A stretch of DNA of 64,000 nucleotides from an uncultured Clostridium sp. (GCA_905193755.1 CAJJPX010000003.1:1-64000), one strand, 5' to 3'. Counted from the first letter of the stretch, positions 54,601 to 62,329 are shown. Translations and numbers: made by a program. Notes: generated by a model not told the origin, from the letters alone.

Positions 54601-56096
54601 CCTCTATGTCCTCCTACTTCTTTATTTCTTTCTTTAGCTGTTGCTCCTTCCTCGTAGTTCATTGCTTTTAAAATAGAGTTTTTTCCATATTTTTTCTTAA
54701 TATCTAGTAGTGTCTTTTGAATCTTTTTTTCTTCTATCTCGTCTTCCAAGCTTTTTTCTTTTTGTTTACTTATTTCTTCATAATTACTAAATAAGTCTAC
54801 TTGTTCTATTATTGGTTTATCTTCAGTGTCTTCACTCACTAAATTGCAAGCTGTTAAGTTAAGTCTTCTAATTAATAAGATAGGATTTACTATTCTATCA
54901 TAAAGTTTCATTATTTCACTTGTTATTACTTTTGTTGAAGAGGTTTTATGGTCTATGTTTGCTGTTCCATGAGCATGTTTTGGTACTCTTCTTCCATATG
55001 CATCTATGGTTACTTCACCACGATATTTTCTTGCAATTTCAGGTGTTGTTAAACTTTCTACGTCGTAACCTATAGTTAGAACAAATTGATCTGTTTTTAA
55101 ATGTTTTTCTACCAAATCTAGTACTAAGTTATCTGTCATTTCTCTTACTATAAGTTTTGTTTTTTCATAATTATATGGGCAGTGTAATACTTGTCCTTGA
55201 CTTATACTATTAGTTGATGGTTTATATTTTTTAGCATCTCTTATAGTACAAGGTTCATATCCCCAAGCGTGATCTATTAATAACTCTGCATTTACTCCGA
55301 ATAATTTATATAAGAAGTCTTCGTTATTAATGGACATTCTTGCAACGTCTCCCATCGTATGCATTCCATTTTCTTCTAATTTTTTAGCATATCCTTTGCC
55401 TACTCTCCAGAAGTCCGTTAGTGGTTTATGACTCCATAATTCTTTTTTATATTTCATTTCATCAAGTGAAGCAATTCTTACACCAAACTTATTTGGTTTC
55501 ATCTTTTTAGCTGTAACATCCATTGCTACTTTAGCTAAGTACATATTTGTACCTATTCCTGCGGTTGCTGTTATACCAGTAGTATTATAAACATCTTCTA
55601 TAATCTTCATAACTAATTCTTCAGCAGTCATCTTATAAAAACTTAAATAATTAGTTATATCACAAAATACTTCATCTATTGAATAAACTAATATATCTTC
55701 TGGAGCAATATATTTTAAATAGACATTATAAATATTAGTACTGTATTTCATATATAGTTTCATTCTAGGGACTGCAGCTATAAAATCTAGTTCAAGGCTT
55801 GGATCATTATTTAACTTTGAAGCGATATATGACTTTCCAGTAAAGTTCCTGTAGTGATTATTTTTTCTTCTTTGATAGTTAACTTCTTTTATTTTTTGTC
55901 TTACTTCAAATAATCTACATCTTCCACCTAGTCCATAAGATTTAAGTGAAGGTGATACTGCTAAACAAATAGTTTTATCTGTTCTTGATTCATCTGCCAC
56001 TACTAAGTTAGTATCTAGTGGATCTAAGTTTCTCTCTCTACATTCTACTGATGCATAGAAACTTTTTAAATCAATACACATATATACTTTGTTCAT
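54597..56096 (-). CDS. Y-family DNA polymerase (UvrX/UmuC-like)
   Basis: Translesion polymerase (499 residues). Catalytic segment MCIDLKSFYASVECRE near the start and YSIDEVFCDIT (about residue 140) carry the metal-binding acids. Helix-hairpin-helix DNA contacts and the little finger follow (FWRVGKGYAKKLEENGMHTM). The C-terminus has QVDLFSNYE, resembling a sliding-clamp binding peptide (QxxLF). The YolD partner follows. SD GGAGGTGA precedes the ATG. No LexA box is evident in the upstream 60 bases, where a -10 box TATAAT lies in a TGATATAATCA palindrome. Confidence 0.93.
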   Translation of the reverse strand: MNKVYMCIDLKSFYASVECRERNLDPLDTNLVVADESRTDKTICLAVSPSLKSYGLGGRCRLFEVRQKIKEVNYQRRKNNHYRNFTGKSYIASKLNNDPSLELDFIAAVPRMKLYMKYSTNIYNVYLKYIAPEDILVYSIDEVFCDITNYLSFYKMTAEELVMKIIEDVYNTTGITATAGIGTNMYLAKVAMDVTAKKMKPNKFGVRIASLDEMKYKKELWSHKPLTDFWRVGKGYAKKLEENGMHTMGDVARMSINNEDFLYKLFGVNAELLIDHAWGYEPCTIRDAKKYKPSTNSISQGQVLHCPYNYEKTKLIVREMTDNLVLDLVEKHLKTDQFVLTIGYDVESLTTPEIARKYRGEVTIDAYGRRVPKHAHGTANIDHKTSSTKVITSEIMKLYDRIVNPILLIRRLNLTACNLVSEDTEDKPIIEQVDLFSNYEEISKQKEKSLEDEIEEKKIQKTLLDIKKKYGKNSILKAMNYEEGATAKERNKEVGGHRG

Positions 56097-56171
56097 TTTA
56101 TCACCTCCAGTTTAGTTAAATTCATATAATGATTATATCATAAAAAAGACTAGTTTTTTATAACTAATCTT

Positions 56172-56322
56172 TTACTTAACTTCTACTACTTCTTTGATAT
56201 TAATCATTCTATAATATAGTGTTTTCTTTCCTTTTTTTTCTTATGTTTCTAGTATCTTTGTTTCCTGCTATAAAAATTTCATATTTGTTGTCCGTTTTAT
56301 CTCCTTTAATTCCAATATTCAT
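56172..56322 (-). pseudogene. Small gene broken by a frameshift in an A8 run
   Basis: From ATG 56322 one frame reads GDKTDNKYEIFIAGNKDTRN and stops; the neighbouring frame, entered at the run of eight A (about 56227-56240), reads GKKTLYYRMINIKEVVEVK and ends at 56172 beside a hairpin. Loss or gain of bases in the A8 run would unite them into one about 50-residue product. Both parts look protein-like, but the length is small. Confidence 0.3.
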
Positions 56323-56500
56323 AATCTTCTTTATCTATGAAATTAGGTATTTCTATATTTTTATCTTTTGTATCTAGCACTCTATAGAAATCTAGTTGAT
56401 TCATAAGGGACTCGCCTATATAATAAACCATTAAGAAGTTTTCATCTTTATCATTTGCTAGCGTGTATACTCTTGTATCTTTATCATTATAACGTATCAT
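56306..56500 (-). CDS. Small protein of unknown function (64 aa)
   Basis: A 64-residue acidic soluble ORF: RYNDKDTRVYTLANDKDENF, then MVYYIGESLMNQLDFYRVLD. Overlaps the preceding 48-residue ORF by 14 bases, so translation is probably coupled; no strong SD is seen. Family not recognised. It follows the interrupted lipoprotein gene in the same direction. Confidence 0.45.
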   Translation of the reverse strand: MIRYNDKDTRVYTLANDKDENFLMVYYIGESLMNQLDFYRVLDTKDKNIEIPNFIDKEDYEYWN

Positions 56501-56633
56501 CTATATCACTTTTATATTCTCCCATAATGAAACTTATAGCATTTTCTTTTAATTCTGGATAGTTTGTTCTAGTAAGTATTGTAACTAATACTAGCACTAG
56601 TATAATTCCTATTACTATTAATTTATTTTTCAA
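56487..56633 (-). CDS. Single-helix membrane microprotein (48 aa)
   Basis: TTG-initiated 48-residue ORF: a membrane helix (LIVIGIILVLVLVTILT) followed by a short polar tail. It overlaps the end of the lipoprotein frame by 11 bases and the next ORF by 14, the spacing of a translationally coupled run. The start is inferred from that overlap, since no strong SD is present. Confidence 0.45.
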   Translation of the reverse strand: MKNKLIVIGIILVLVLVTILTRTNYPELKENAISFIMGEYKSDIDDTL

Positions 56634-57639
56634 TGTAACCGCTTATTCCTTTTGTATACATATCATCCGTTATAGATTTATATTCATTTCCATCGTAGTC
56701 ATCAGTAAATCCATTATATGCTTTATAAATTTCACCTGTATCTGTGTTATAAACTCTTTCGTATCCAAGTATTGCATCACTTTGTTTTTGACTCATTATA
56801 TCATAACTAGCACTTCTCTTATTCCATGAATCCATTATTCCATTACTTATTTGATTACAAACACTTCTCACATAGTTAAAGTCTTTCATTACTGCATCTT
56901 GCTCTTTGGCAAAGCCATTCATAAAAGTATCTGTGAATTCTAGTGATGAAACGATTTGATTTAATGTTTCTTCCCAGTTAACTTATTCATCTTTTGGAGC
57001 ACTTATAAATATTGCATCATATACACTTAATGTATAAATGTCTATTTTCTTACCACTAGTAATGTTTTTAGTTACATAATATGGTCCAGCATCATAAACG
57101 TATGCTGTGAAAAGTCCTTCTAATTCTTTTTTATCTTTATTTGTAAAAGTTGCTCTTAAGATGTCTCCACCTATATTAGATGTTCCTAGCTTATCAACTA
57201 CTTTAAAGTCATTAATAGTTGGAAAAGTAAATTCGTCTGTATTATTAAGTTTTCCTAAATCATTAAATATTTTATAGAATGCTTCAGTTGTCTTAGGGGA
57301 CAACACTGATGTTTTAGCAAATATACTACTTGGATAATATTTTTGTTGCCATTCTTTTGCTTCTTGTGACTTATTGTATCCTTCGGTTTTTAAATTAAAG
57401 AAAAATTGGTAAGATTCGTCACTTGGATTATAAGCTTTTATGGTGTAATGAATATAGTCTCCTAATACATCTACTTTCCATCCTTCTGGTATTTTTAATT
57501 TTATTAGACTATTATCATAATCAACAAGTTTTATTTTCTTAGTTTCACTTTCTCTTATTTTAACATTTTCTTTTGTACATGCAGTTAAACTTATAATTAA
57601 TGTTATGCATAATAAAATAGATAATATTTTCTTTTTCAT
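56623..57639 (-). pseudogene. Lipoprotein gene interrupted by an in-frame TAA
   Basis: The upstream part (57639-56983) encodes 218 residues with a lipoprotein signal (ILSILLCITLIISLTACTKE, lipobox L-T-A-C). It ends at TAA (56983-56985) after APKDE. The same frame continues without a break for 119 codons to 56623, starting VNWEETLNQIVSSLEFTDTF, which reads as the natural continuation of the domain (strand, then WEETLNQIVSSLEF helix). An ATG at 56922 in this tail gives an apparent separate 99-residue ORF. The whole would be a 338-residue surface lipoprotein. Nonsense mutation is most likely; stop read-through or a two-gene arrangement are alternatives. Confidence 0.75.
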
Positions 57640-57718
57640 ATATTCTCCTTTTACTTGATTAAATAATTCTATGATTATTATATCATAATAATTTATTTTT
57701 TTTTAAATAAAATCACTT

Positions 57719-58375
57719 TTACTTTCTATTTATAAATTTTTCTTTATCACATTCATACGTATAGCATGTTAGAATGTTTCCATTTTCATCAAAGTATGTT
57801 GAAGTTTTTTCTCCAGTTCTTACGAATCCGAGTTTTTCCATTAATTTCCATGATCCTCTATTTATAATAGCTGCAGATGTTATTATTTTAGATATTTCTA
57901 TTTCATCAAACATATATTCAAGTATTTTTGTAGCTGCTTCAGTTGCATAACCTTTTCCTTGATACTTTGGGCTTATAAACCAGCCAATGTCTCTTATATC
58001 TTTAGAATCAATGAATTCTTCTTTAGGTTGAACTGTTATTTGACCAATTACTTCGTTATTCTTAGTAAATATACTCCACGTAAACTTTTGACTATTATCT
58101 CCTGACTTAATACAATCAATCTTCTTTTCATAAAATGGTTTTTGTCTTTCCCAATTATTTAGTTCATCTAAAAAATATTTTCTTGCTTCTCTTAAATCAT
58201 TTATATTTTCTTTTGACAAATTATATTTTTTAAATATTCTGTCTGGTGTTGGAAAATAATATTTATTTACATTTTCATCTCTAAGTATGTTCCATAATTC
58301 ATGTTGTTCTTCTATAGTTGGCACTTTAATATACAAGTTTTTTGTTTCTAAATCTCTAGTTTTAATATCTTTCAT
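57719..58375 (-). CDS. GNAT acetyltransferase, RimJ/RimL type
   Basis: A 218-residue acetyltransferase resembling those that modify ribosomal-protein N-termini or small molecules. Start TRDLETKNLYIKVPTIEE, then IGWFISPKYQGKGYATEAATKIL (acetyl-CoA binding QGKGYA, about residue 147) and INRGSWKLMEKLGFVRTGEK are typical. Substrate unknown. Monocistronic with an AAGGA site before the ATG; no clear neighbours in function. Confidence 0.9.
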   Translation of the reverse strand: MKDIKTRDLETKNLYIKVPTIEEQHELWNILRDENVNKYYFPTPDRIFKKYNLSKENINDLREARKYFLDELNNWERQKPFYEKKIDCIKSGDNSQKFTWSIFTKNNEVIGQITVQPKEEFIDSKDIRDIGWFISPKYQGKGYATEAATKILEYMFDEIEISKIITSAAIINRGSWKLMEKLGFVRTGEKTSTYFDENGNILTCYTYECDKEKFINRK

Positions 58376-58483
58376 TTATATCACTATCCTTTTTAAAAAT
58401 TATAACATTTATTTTGATACATAAAAAGAAAAAAATAACTTTAATTTTCGTTTTTTAAATTTTTTGCTTTTTTATTTATTTTG

Positions 58484-58532
58484 GTGCCGTGCTAAAGTGC
58501 CATTATTACATCGAGTGCCATATAAAGTGCCA
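58484..58532. repeat. Four GTGCC(A) repeats in a gene-free spacer
   Basis: GTGCC occurs at 58484, 58497, 58515 and 58527, three times as AGTGCCAT, in the 264-bp gene-free space between the acetyltransferase and tRNA genes. On the minus strand these are spaced TGGCAC words. Otherwise the spacer is plain AT-rich sequence plus the tRNA terminator. Confidence 0.5.
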
Positions 58533-58583
58533 TAAAATTTAATGCTTTATAATAAGTTATGATATTTTATAATACTTTTAATA

Positions 58584-58626
58584 TAAATTAAAAACACGCA
58601 TAAATTCTGGCTTTATAGCGTGTTTT
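58584..58626 (-). terminator. Terminator of the tRNA operon
   Basis: Stem AAAACACGC ... GCGTGTTTT with an 18-base loop, then TTAATTTA on the minus strand. Confidence 0.8.
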
Positions 58627-58639
58627 CTAATAATCATTA

Positions 58640-58715
58640 TGGTGCTGAAAATAGGAATTGAACCCACAACCTACTGATTACGATTCAGTTGCTCTACCAC
58701 TTGAGCTATTTCAGC
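58640..58715 (-). tRNA. tRNA-Thr, anticodon CGT
   Basis: 76-base cloverleaf with encoded CCA. Acceptor GCTGAAA pairs with TTTCAGC; anticodon stem ACTGA/TCAGT encloses loop ATCGTAA, giving anticodon CGT for ACG codons; T-arm GTGGGTTCAATTCCTAT. One base separates it from tRNA-Gln. Confidence 0.95.
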
Positions 58716-58716
58716 A

Positions 58717-58790
58717 TGGTTGCCTCAATAGGATTCGAACCTATGATGCTGGAGTCAGAGTCCAGAGCCTTACCACTTGGCCATGAGGCA
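58717..58790 (-). tRNA. tRNA-Gln, anticodon CTG
   Basis: 74 bases with encoded CCA. Acceptor TGCCTCA/TGAGGCA; anticodon stem CTGGA/TCCAG with loop CTCTGAC, anticodon CTG for CAG codons; T-arm TAGGTTCGAATCCTA. Transcribed first of the pair. Confidence 0.95.
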
Positions 58791-58799
58791 ATGAATGTA

Positions 58800-59162
58800 C
58801 TAGTTGTATGACAACATAATACTTTTTTTAGTATAAACTAAACCTAATAAATCTATATTTAAATATATATCATATAGTTCTTTATTCTTAACTATTTTAA
58901 AATCTATATCTTCTTTGCTTATATCACTTGGTATATTATTTACTTCATAGATTATTTCTTCTACTGAATCTCTTAAAGTTATTTCATCTTTTATATCATC
59001 TAATTCATCTTTAGTTAGTGTTGTTCTAAATTCTAGTTTTATATCTCCTAGATCTTCAAAATAAGTTTCTATTCTTAAAGTAAATGTACTCATGATACCA
59101 CTTTCATTTTCCCATATAACTGTTGTTTTGTCAGTTAAGCTTTCATTATCGATTTTTAACAT
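58800..59162 (-). CDS. Protein of unknown function (120 aa)
   Basis: A soluble acidic protein: LKIDNESLTDKTTVIWENES, then alternating beta strands (MSTFTLRIETYFEDLGDIKL, IDFKIVKNKELYDIYLNIDL). It looks like an all-beta or alpha-beta small domain. Family not recognised. ATG 59162 has an AAGAGAG site; GTG 59168 is the alternative. It lies between ssrA and the tRNA pair, 10 bases ahead of tRNA-Gln, so transcription may run through. Confidence 0.6.
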   Translation of the reverse strand: MLKIDNESLTDKTTVIWENESGIMSTFTLRIETYFEDLGDIKLEFRTTLTKDELDDIKDEITLRDSVEEIIYEVNNIPSDISKEDIDFKIVKNKELYDIYLNIDLLGLVYTKKSIMLSYN

Positions 59163-59184
59163 AAGCACTCTCTTTCATTTAAAA

Positions 59185-59203
59185 AGACTTTATTAAGTCT
59201 AAA
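59185..59203 (-). terminator. Terminator of ssrA
   Basis: Hairpin AGACTT-AATA-AAGTCT followed by TTTTAAATG on the minus strand, 10 bases past the tmRNA CCA. Confidence 0.75.
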
Positions 59204-59212
59204 TTACATATT

Positions 59213-59564
59213 TGGTGGAGATGAGGAGTAGCGAACTCCTGTCCAAGATTCATCCCAGTAGAACTTCTACAAGTTTAGTTGGTTTTTAATTTCAAATAAT
59301 AATGTAGATTGCCAACTTCTCTTATTATTCTAGGATTGCTAATTATTCTTTATAAACCACAAACAAATTTATAATATAGCTCACTTTATGACTCCCAACT
59401 TAAAACTCGTGAGCAAAAGTTAAAAGCGGAAGCTCCGTTTTACTTAATTAAGCAAAAGCTGGAGAGAAATTAAAATCGTTTCCGATTATTTTTGTTTTGC
59501 ATTTAAAGTATGCCTACTACTTGCATCCTACCCAGACATAATCCTGTCGAATCAATGCATCCCC
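59213..59564 (-). ncRNA. ssrA: Transfer-messenger RNA (tmRNA)
   Basis: 352-base tmRNA that rescues stalled ribosomes and tags their products for proteolysis. 5' end GGGGATGCATTGATTCGACAG and 3' end GGAGTTCGCTACTCC...CATCTCCACCA form the tRNA-like domain (acceptor GGGGATG/CATCTCC, CCA encoded). The tag frame ends NFSPAFA before TAA, about 90 bases in; the resume codon is unclear because GCA-AAA in the conserved spot would reach TAA after four codons, while the frame one base earlier stays open (ACAAAAATAATCGGAAACGA). Preceded by a -10 box TATAAT at 59575-59580. Confidence 0.97.
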
Positions 59565-59609
59565 ATATGTGTTAATTATATCATAATATATGTTTTATTT
59601 CTAGTTTTA

Positions 59610-59638
59610 TTGACAAAATAGGCATTTTTTCTTAAAAT
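59610..59638 (+). promoter_or_regulatory. Promoter giving a leaderless phospholipid-synthase transcript
   Basis: TTGACA (59610-59615), 17-bp spacer, TAAAAT (59633-59638). The -10 box ends 7 bases before the ATG at 59646, so the transcript should start at the ATG. Confidence 0.65.
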
Positions 59639-59645
59639 TATAGAT

Positions 59646-60371
59646 ATGAAATATAGTGCGTTAAAAATTGTTGAGTTAGTTATAGTTAATTTAATAACAC
59701 TTACTAGATTAGTAGGTGCACTTTTGCTTCCATTAATATATGTTAAATATGGAGCTAGTATTTGCGCAATATGGACTATAGTTTTATTTGCCACTGATGC
59801 GATAGATGGCTTTTTAGCAAGAACACTTAAAATTTCAACATTCTTTGGAAGTGCTATGGATGGAATAAGTGATAAACTGTTAAATGCTATTTCATTCATT
59901 ATACTGGGGTTTCAATATAATATCATGATTCCACCACTTATTTTGGAACTAGCAATAATGTCAACAATATATTCTACGTATAGATTTGGTGGTAATATTC
60001 AATCAAGCAAAACTGGTAAAATTAAAACTATAATATTAGATGTATGTGTTATACTTAGTTTTACTCTTATGAGTTTACCTGCACTTAAAATAAATAATTT
60101 TGTTATAAATCATTTAATTCATAATACTAGTGGATATATAATATTACTTGGATGTATTATAACTATTGCATCTATTATTACACTGATGGACTATAATAAA
60201 AAGAATAAGAACACTAGAGATAATAAAAAATTAACACATATTAAGTACCAACATAGAATTAAAAAAACAACAAAAGAGGTAATAAATGATCTATTTGATA
60301 CTGACTACTATATAAAACATAAAAACGAACCAATAATGAAACAATTCTATAAAACTAAAGTAGCTAAGTAA
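59646..60371 (+). CDS. CDP-alcohol phosphatidyltransferase (PgsA-like)
   Basis: Membrane enzyme (241 residues) that transfers a phosphatidyl group from CDP-diacylglycerol to an alcohol, most likely glycerol-3-phosphate. The full signature D-x2-D-G-x2-A-R-x8-G-x3-D-x3-D is present in ATDAIDGFLARTLKISTFFG followed by SAMDGISDK. About six helices, then a basic C-terminal tail (KKNKNTRDNKKL). Longer than usual PgsA (about 185) because of this tail. No SD precedes the ATG; see the leaderless promoter. Terminated by a strong hairpin. Confidence 0.9.
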   Translation: MKYSALKIVELVIVNLITLTRLVGALLLPLIYVKYGASICAIWTIVLFATDAIDGFLARTLKISTFFGSAMDGISDKLLNAISFIILGFQYNIMIPPLILELAIMSTIYSTYRFGGNIQSSKTGKIKTIILDVCVILSFTLMSLPALKINNFVINHLIHNTSGYIILLGCIITIASIITLMDYNKKNKNTRDNKKLTHIKYQHRIKKTTKEVINDLFDTDYYIKHKNEPIMKQFYKTKVAK

Positions 60372-60387
60372 AATGCTACTTTTTTCT
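60357..60387 (+). terminator. Terminator of the phosphatidyltransferase gene
   Basis: Hairpin AAAGTAGC-TAAGTAAAAT-GCTACTTT followed by TTTCTTTT; overlaps the stop codon. Confidence 0.85.
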
Positions 60388-60436
60388 TTTAATATAAGTA
60401 AATATATGCTACAATTATAATCAAGGAAGTGATTAG

Positions 60437-61027
60437 ATGAAAAGAAAAATAAGTATATTCCTTATAATAATTGTTGCAGTTGTAGGTACAATACTTATTT
60501 ATAAACATTTTGATAAGAAAGTTATTGATAATAAAAGTGTTACTAAATTTTCGGATGAATATACTTTAGTAGATAAGGATAACGTATTTGTGTATTCGAA
60601 TATAGATGAAATAGCAAATATGATTGAGAATGGTACTGGTATTATATTTATTGCTTATCCAGAGTGTCCATGGTGTCAAAGGTATGCTATGTATTTAAAT
60701 GAAGTTGCTAAAGAAAATAACATCAAAGAAATATATTATTTAAATATTAAACATGATAGACAAATTAATTCTAGTAAATACTCTAAGATAGTGAGACTAC
60801 TTGAAAATTATTTATATTCAGATGATACTGGTAAAGCTAAAATATTTGTTCCTGATCTTATATTTGTAAAGAATGGTAAAATAATAGCTAATGATAATGA
60901 AACTGCTATTACTATGGCAAGTATGGATATTGAAACTTATTGGACTGAAGAAGTAATAATGGAATTTAAAGATAAAATAACAAATTATATAAGAGAATAT
61001 GACACAACATGTTCTATTTGCAATTAG
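60437..61027 (+). CDS. Membrane-anchored thioredoxin-like protein (CPWC)
   Basis: A 196-residue protein with an N-terminal membrane anchor (ISIFLIIIVAVVGTILIY) and a thioredoxin fold outside. The active site is PECPWCQRY (Cys-Pro-Trp-Cys, about residues 78-81), as in bacteriocin-transport accessory/thiol-disulfide proteins. VPDLIFVKNGKI supplies the cis-Pro strand. A second Cys pair at the very end (TTCSIC) is unusual. Likely handles disulfides of exported proteins. SD GGAAGTGA precedes the ATG; 12 bases before the EIIB-like gene. Confidence 0.88.
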   Translation: MKRKISIFLIIIVAVVGTILIYKHFDKKVIDNKSVTKFSDEYTLVDKDNVFVYSNIDEIANMIENGTGIIFIAYPECPWCQRYAMYLNEVAKENNIKEIYYLNIKHDRQINSSKYSKIVRLLENYLYSDDTGKAKIFVPDLIFVKNGKIIANDNETAITMASMDIETYWTEEVIMEFKDKITNYIREYDTTCSICN

Positions 61028-61039
61028 GAGGAAGATAAA

Positions 61040-61351
61040 ATGTATTGGCAATATATAGTTATAATATTAGTGTTATTATTAATATCACTTGTAATTATTA
61101 AGATGAGAAGAAAGGATTTCCATGTTGAAATAAATAAACTTATTCAATATTTAGGTGGTAAAGATAACATACTTGATGCTCAAATAAATCTATCAAGACT
61201 TAAGGTTACGTTAAAAGATGTTACTTTAGTTAATAAAGAAGGAATTCAAAAATTAGGAGCTAAAGGTATAGTTGAAATAGATAATGAACTTAAGATTATA
61301 CTTGGTCCTAACTCAAAACAATTAAAAAAATACATGGCTGATTTAAAGTAG
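61040..61351 (+). CDS. Membrane-anchored PTS EIIB-like domain lacking the phosphocysteine
   Basis: A 103-residue protein: one membrane helix (IVIILVLLLISLVIIKM), then a domain matching the glucose-type EIIB fold: YLGGKDNILDAQINLSRLKV, then TLKDVTLVNKEGIQKLGAKG and LKIILGPNSKQL. Active EIIB domains have a Cys in the LDACxTRLR segment that receives phosphate; here the segment reads LDAQINLSRLK, with no Cys. So it cannot act in the usual phosphotransfer chain and may be a regulator or structural relic. SD AGGAGGAAG precedes the ATG. Operon with the thioredoxin-like gene. Confidence 0.85.
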   Translation: MYWQYIVIILVLLLISLVIIKMRRKDFHVEINKLIQYLGGKDNILDAQINLSRLKVTLKDVTLVNKEGIQKLGAKGIVEIDNELKIILGPNSKQLKKYMADLK

Positions 61352-61370
61352 TAATTTTACTACTTTTTTT
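61345..61370 (+). terminator. Terminator of the thioredoxin/EIIB operon
   Basis: Hairpin AAAGTAGTAA-TT-TTACTACTTT followed by TTTTATATA. Confidence 0.85.
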
Positions 61371-61377
61371 ATATATT

Positions 61378-61401
61378 AAAGACACTAATACTAGTGCCTT
61401 T
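61378..61401 (-). terminator. Terminator of the Cys-cluster gene
   Basis: Minus-strand hairpin AAAGGCACTA-GTAT-TAGTGTCTTT with one G-U pair, then AATATATAA; back to back with the plus-strand terminator at 61345. Confidence 0.7.
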
Positions 61402-61409
61402 AATAATTA

Positions 61410-62069
61410 TTATTTTTTTAGTTTTAACATTGTTTGTTCTTTTTGAGCTCTATCCATACCTCTTTTACATTCTTCTTTATATATATCCATTAATTCTCTT
61501 ATCAATGGATATATTTCTTGTTTTTCTCTATCAGATACATAATCAAAGTTACCAATCATTATGTCATATACTAGTTGTTCAGTGTCTTCTCTTAGAATTC
61601 GATCTACGGTTTTTCCAGTTAACCTTTTTACCATTTTTGTAAGTGTTACTTGGTATTTTTCCCATCCTTTTACTATTTCAAATTGATCTAATAATGGATA
61701 ACATTTACCTTTTACTTCACTAGGTATTAGGTTTACTCCTCCACTTGGTCTATTTTCTAATGAGTATGGGCATCCTCTTTCAGTTAGTACTGAACAACAA
61801 CTTTTCATTGATATTAAATCTACTATTCCTCTATTTTTGTTTCTAACTCTTAAATAAAGATAAGGTACTATATATTTAGTTCCATTCTTAGTTCTTTTTA
61901 TATCTATCGCTGCTACAATTGATGTTTTACCTTCTTTTAAGATTTCTTCTAAAGCCTTTATACTTAAATCTTGAAAGTCATTTGTACTATAATCACATCC
62001 ACATTTTTTACAGCATTCGCCTTTACATTTCTTACATATTTCTTTATTTTCATATTTATTATTTTCCAT
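61410..62069 (-). CDS. YkgJ-type cysteine cluster protein
   Basis: A soluble 219-residue protein with a Cys-rich N-terminus (CKKCKGECCKKCGC) and a second set (SCCSVLTERGCPY, then KGKCYPL), the pattern of the YkgJ/zinc- or iron-chelating CxxCxxxCC family. The C-terminal half is helical without Cys. ATG 62069 is chosen because AGAGGGG lies 5 bases ahead; the longer frame from 62120 runs into the upstream small gene. Function unknown; metal binding is inferred from the Cys pattern. Confidence 0.8.
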   Translation of the reverse strand: MENNKYENKEICKKCKGECCKKCGCDYSTNDFQDLSIKALEEILKEGKTSIVAAIDIKRTKNGTKYIVPYLYLRVRNKNRGIVDLISMKSCCSVLTERGCPYSLENRPSGGVNLIPSEVKGKCYPLLDQFEIVKGWEKYQVTLTKMVKRLTGKTVDRILREDTEQLVYDIMIGNFDYVSDREKQEIYPLIRELMDIYKEECKRGMDRAQKEQTMLKLKK

Positions 62070-62116
62070 ACTTGCCCCTCTTTGAGGGTATATTATACTA
62101 TATTTATGTTTTTTTA

Positions 62117-62275
62117 TCAATAATAAGGATAGTATCCATATGGATTTTGATAATAAACTGGTCTTGGTCTATAAGGATTAAATGTGCCTACTGCGACACC
62201 TCCTGTTAAAGCTCCTAAAAGAAATGGTGCTGCAAAACCAAATCTATCTTTTCCATACTTAAAGTTTCCGTACAT
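62117..62275 (-). CDS. Small Tyr/Pro/Gly-rich protein (52 aa)
   Basis: A 52-residue ORF too short for usual gene calls: polar start with FKYGKDRFG, a short hydrophobic stretch (FAAPFLLGALTGGVAVG) and a Tyr/Pro-rich tail (YRPRPVYYQ, YGYYPYY). This resembles small surface or spore-coat-like proteins of Bacilli with the order hydrophobic segment plus Tyr-Pro tail. SD AGAGGTGAG lies 4 bases before the ATG. Stop TGA is followed at once by TAA. Confidence 0.7.
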   Translation of the reverse strand: MYGNFKYGKDRFGFAAPFLLGALTGGVAVGTFNPYRPRPVYYQNPYGYYPYY

Positions 62276-62302
62276 ATACTCACCTCTAATTTATACTATG
62301 AA

Positions 62303-62329
62303 AAAAGCACATTTAAGATTGTGCTTTTA
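62303..62329 (-). terminator. Terminator of the phosphoesterase gene
   Basis: Hairpin AAAAGCAC ... GTGCTTTT followed by TTCATAG on the minus strand, overlapping the gene end. Confidence 0.75.

Noticed and set aside
56623..56922. Apparent independent 99-residue gene starting at 56922
   Set aside because: It is the in-frame continuation of the lipoprotein gene beyond a TAA, has no ribosome binding site, and the 20 codons before its ATG already read as protein. Merged into the interrupted gene.
58484..58532. CRISPR-like or sigma-54 (TGGCAC-N5-TTGC) sites in the GTGCC repeats
   Set aside because: Repeats are only 5-8 bases with uneven spacing, so not CRISPR. No TTGC follows TGGCAC at the needed distance.
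62117..62275. TGA read as Trp (Mollicute code)
   Set aside because: TGA-terminated genes end where families end and Trp codons in conserved positions (for example in IleS) are TGG.
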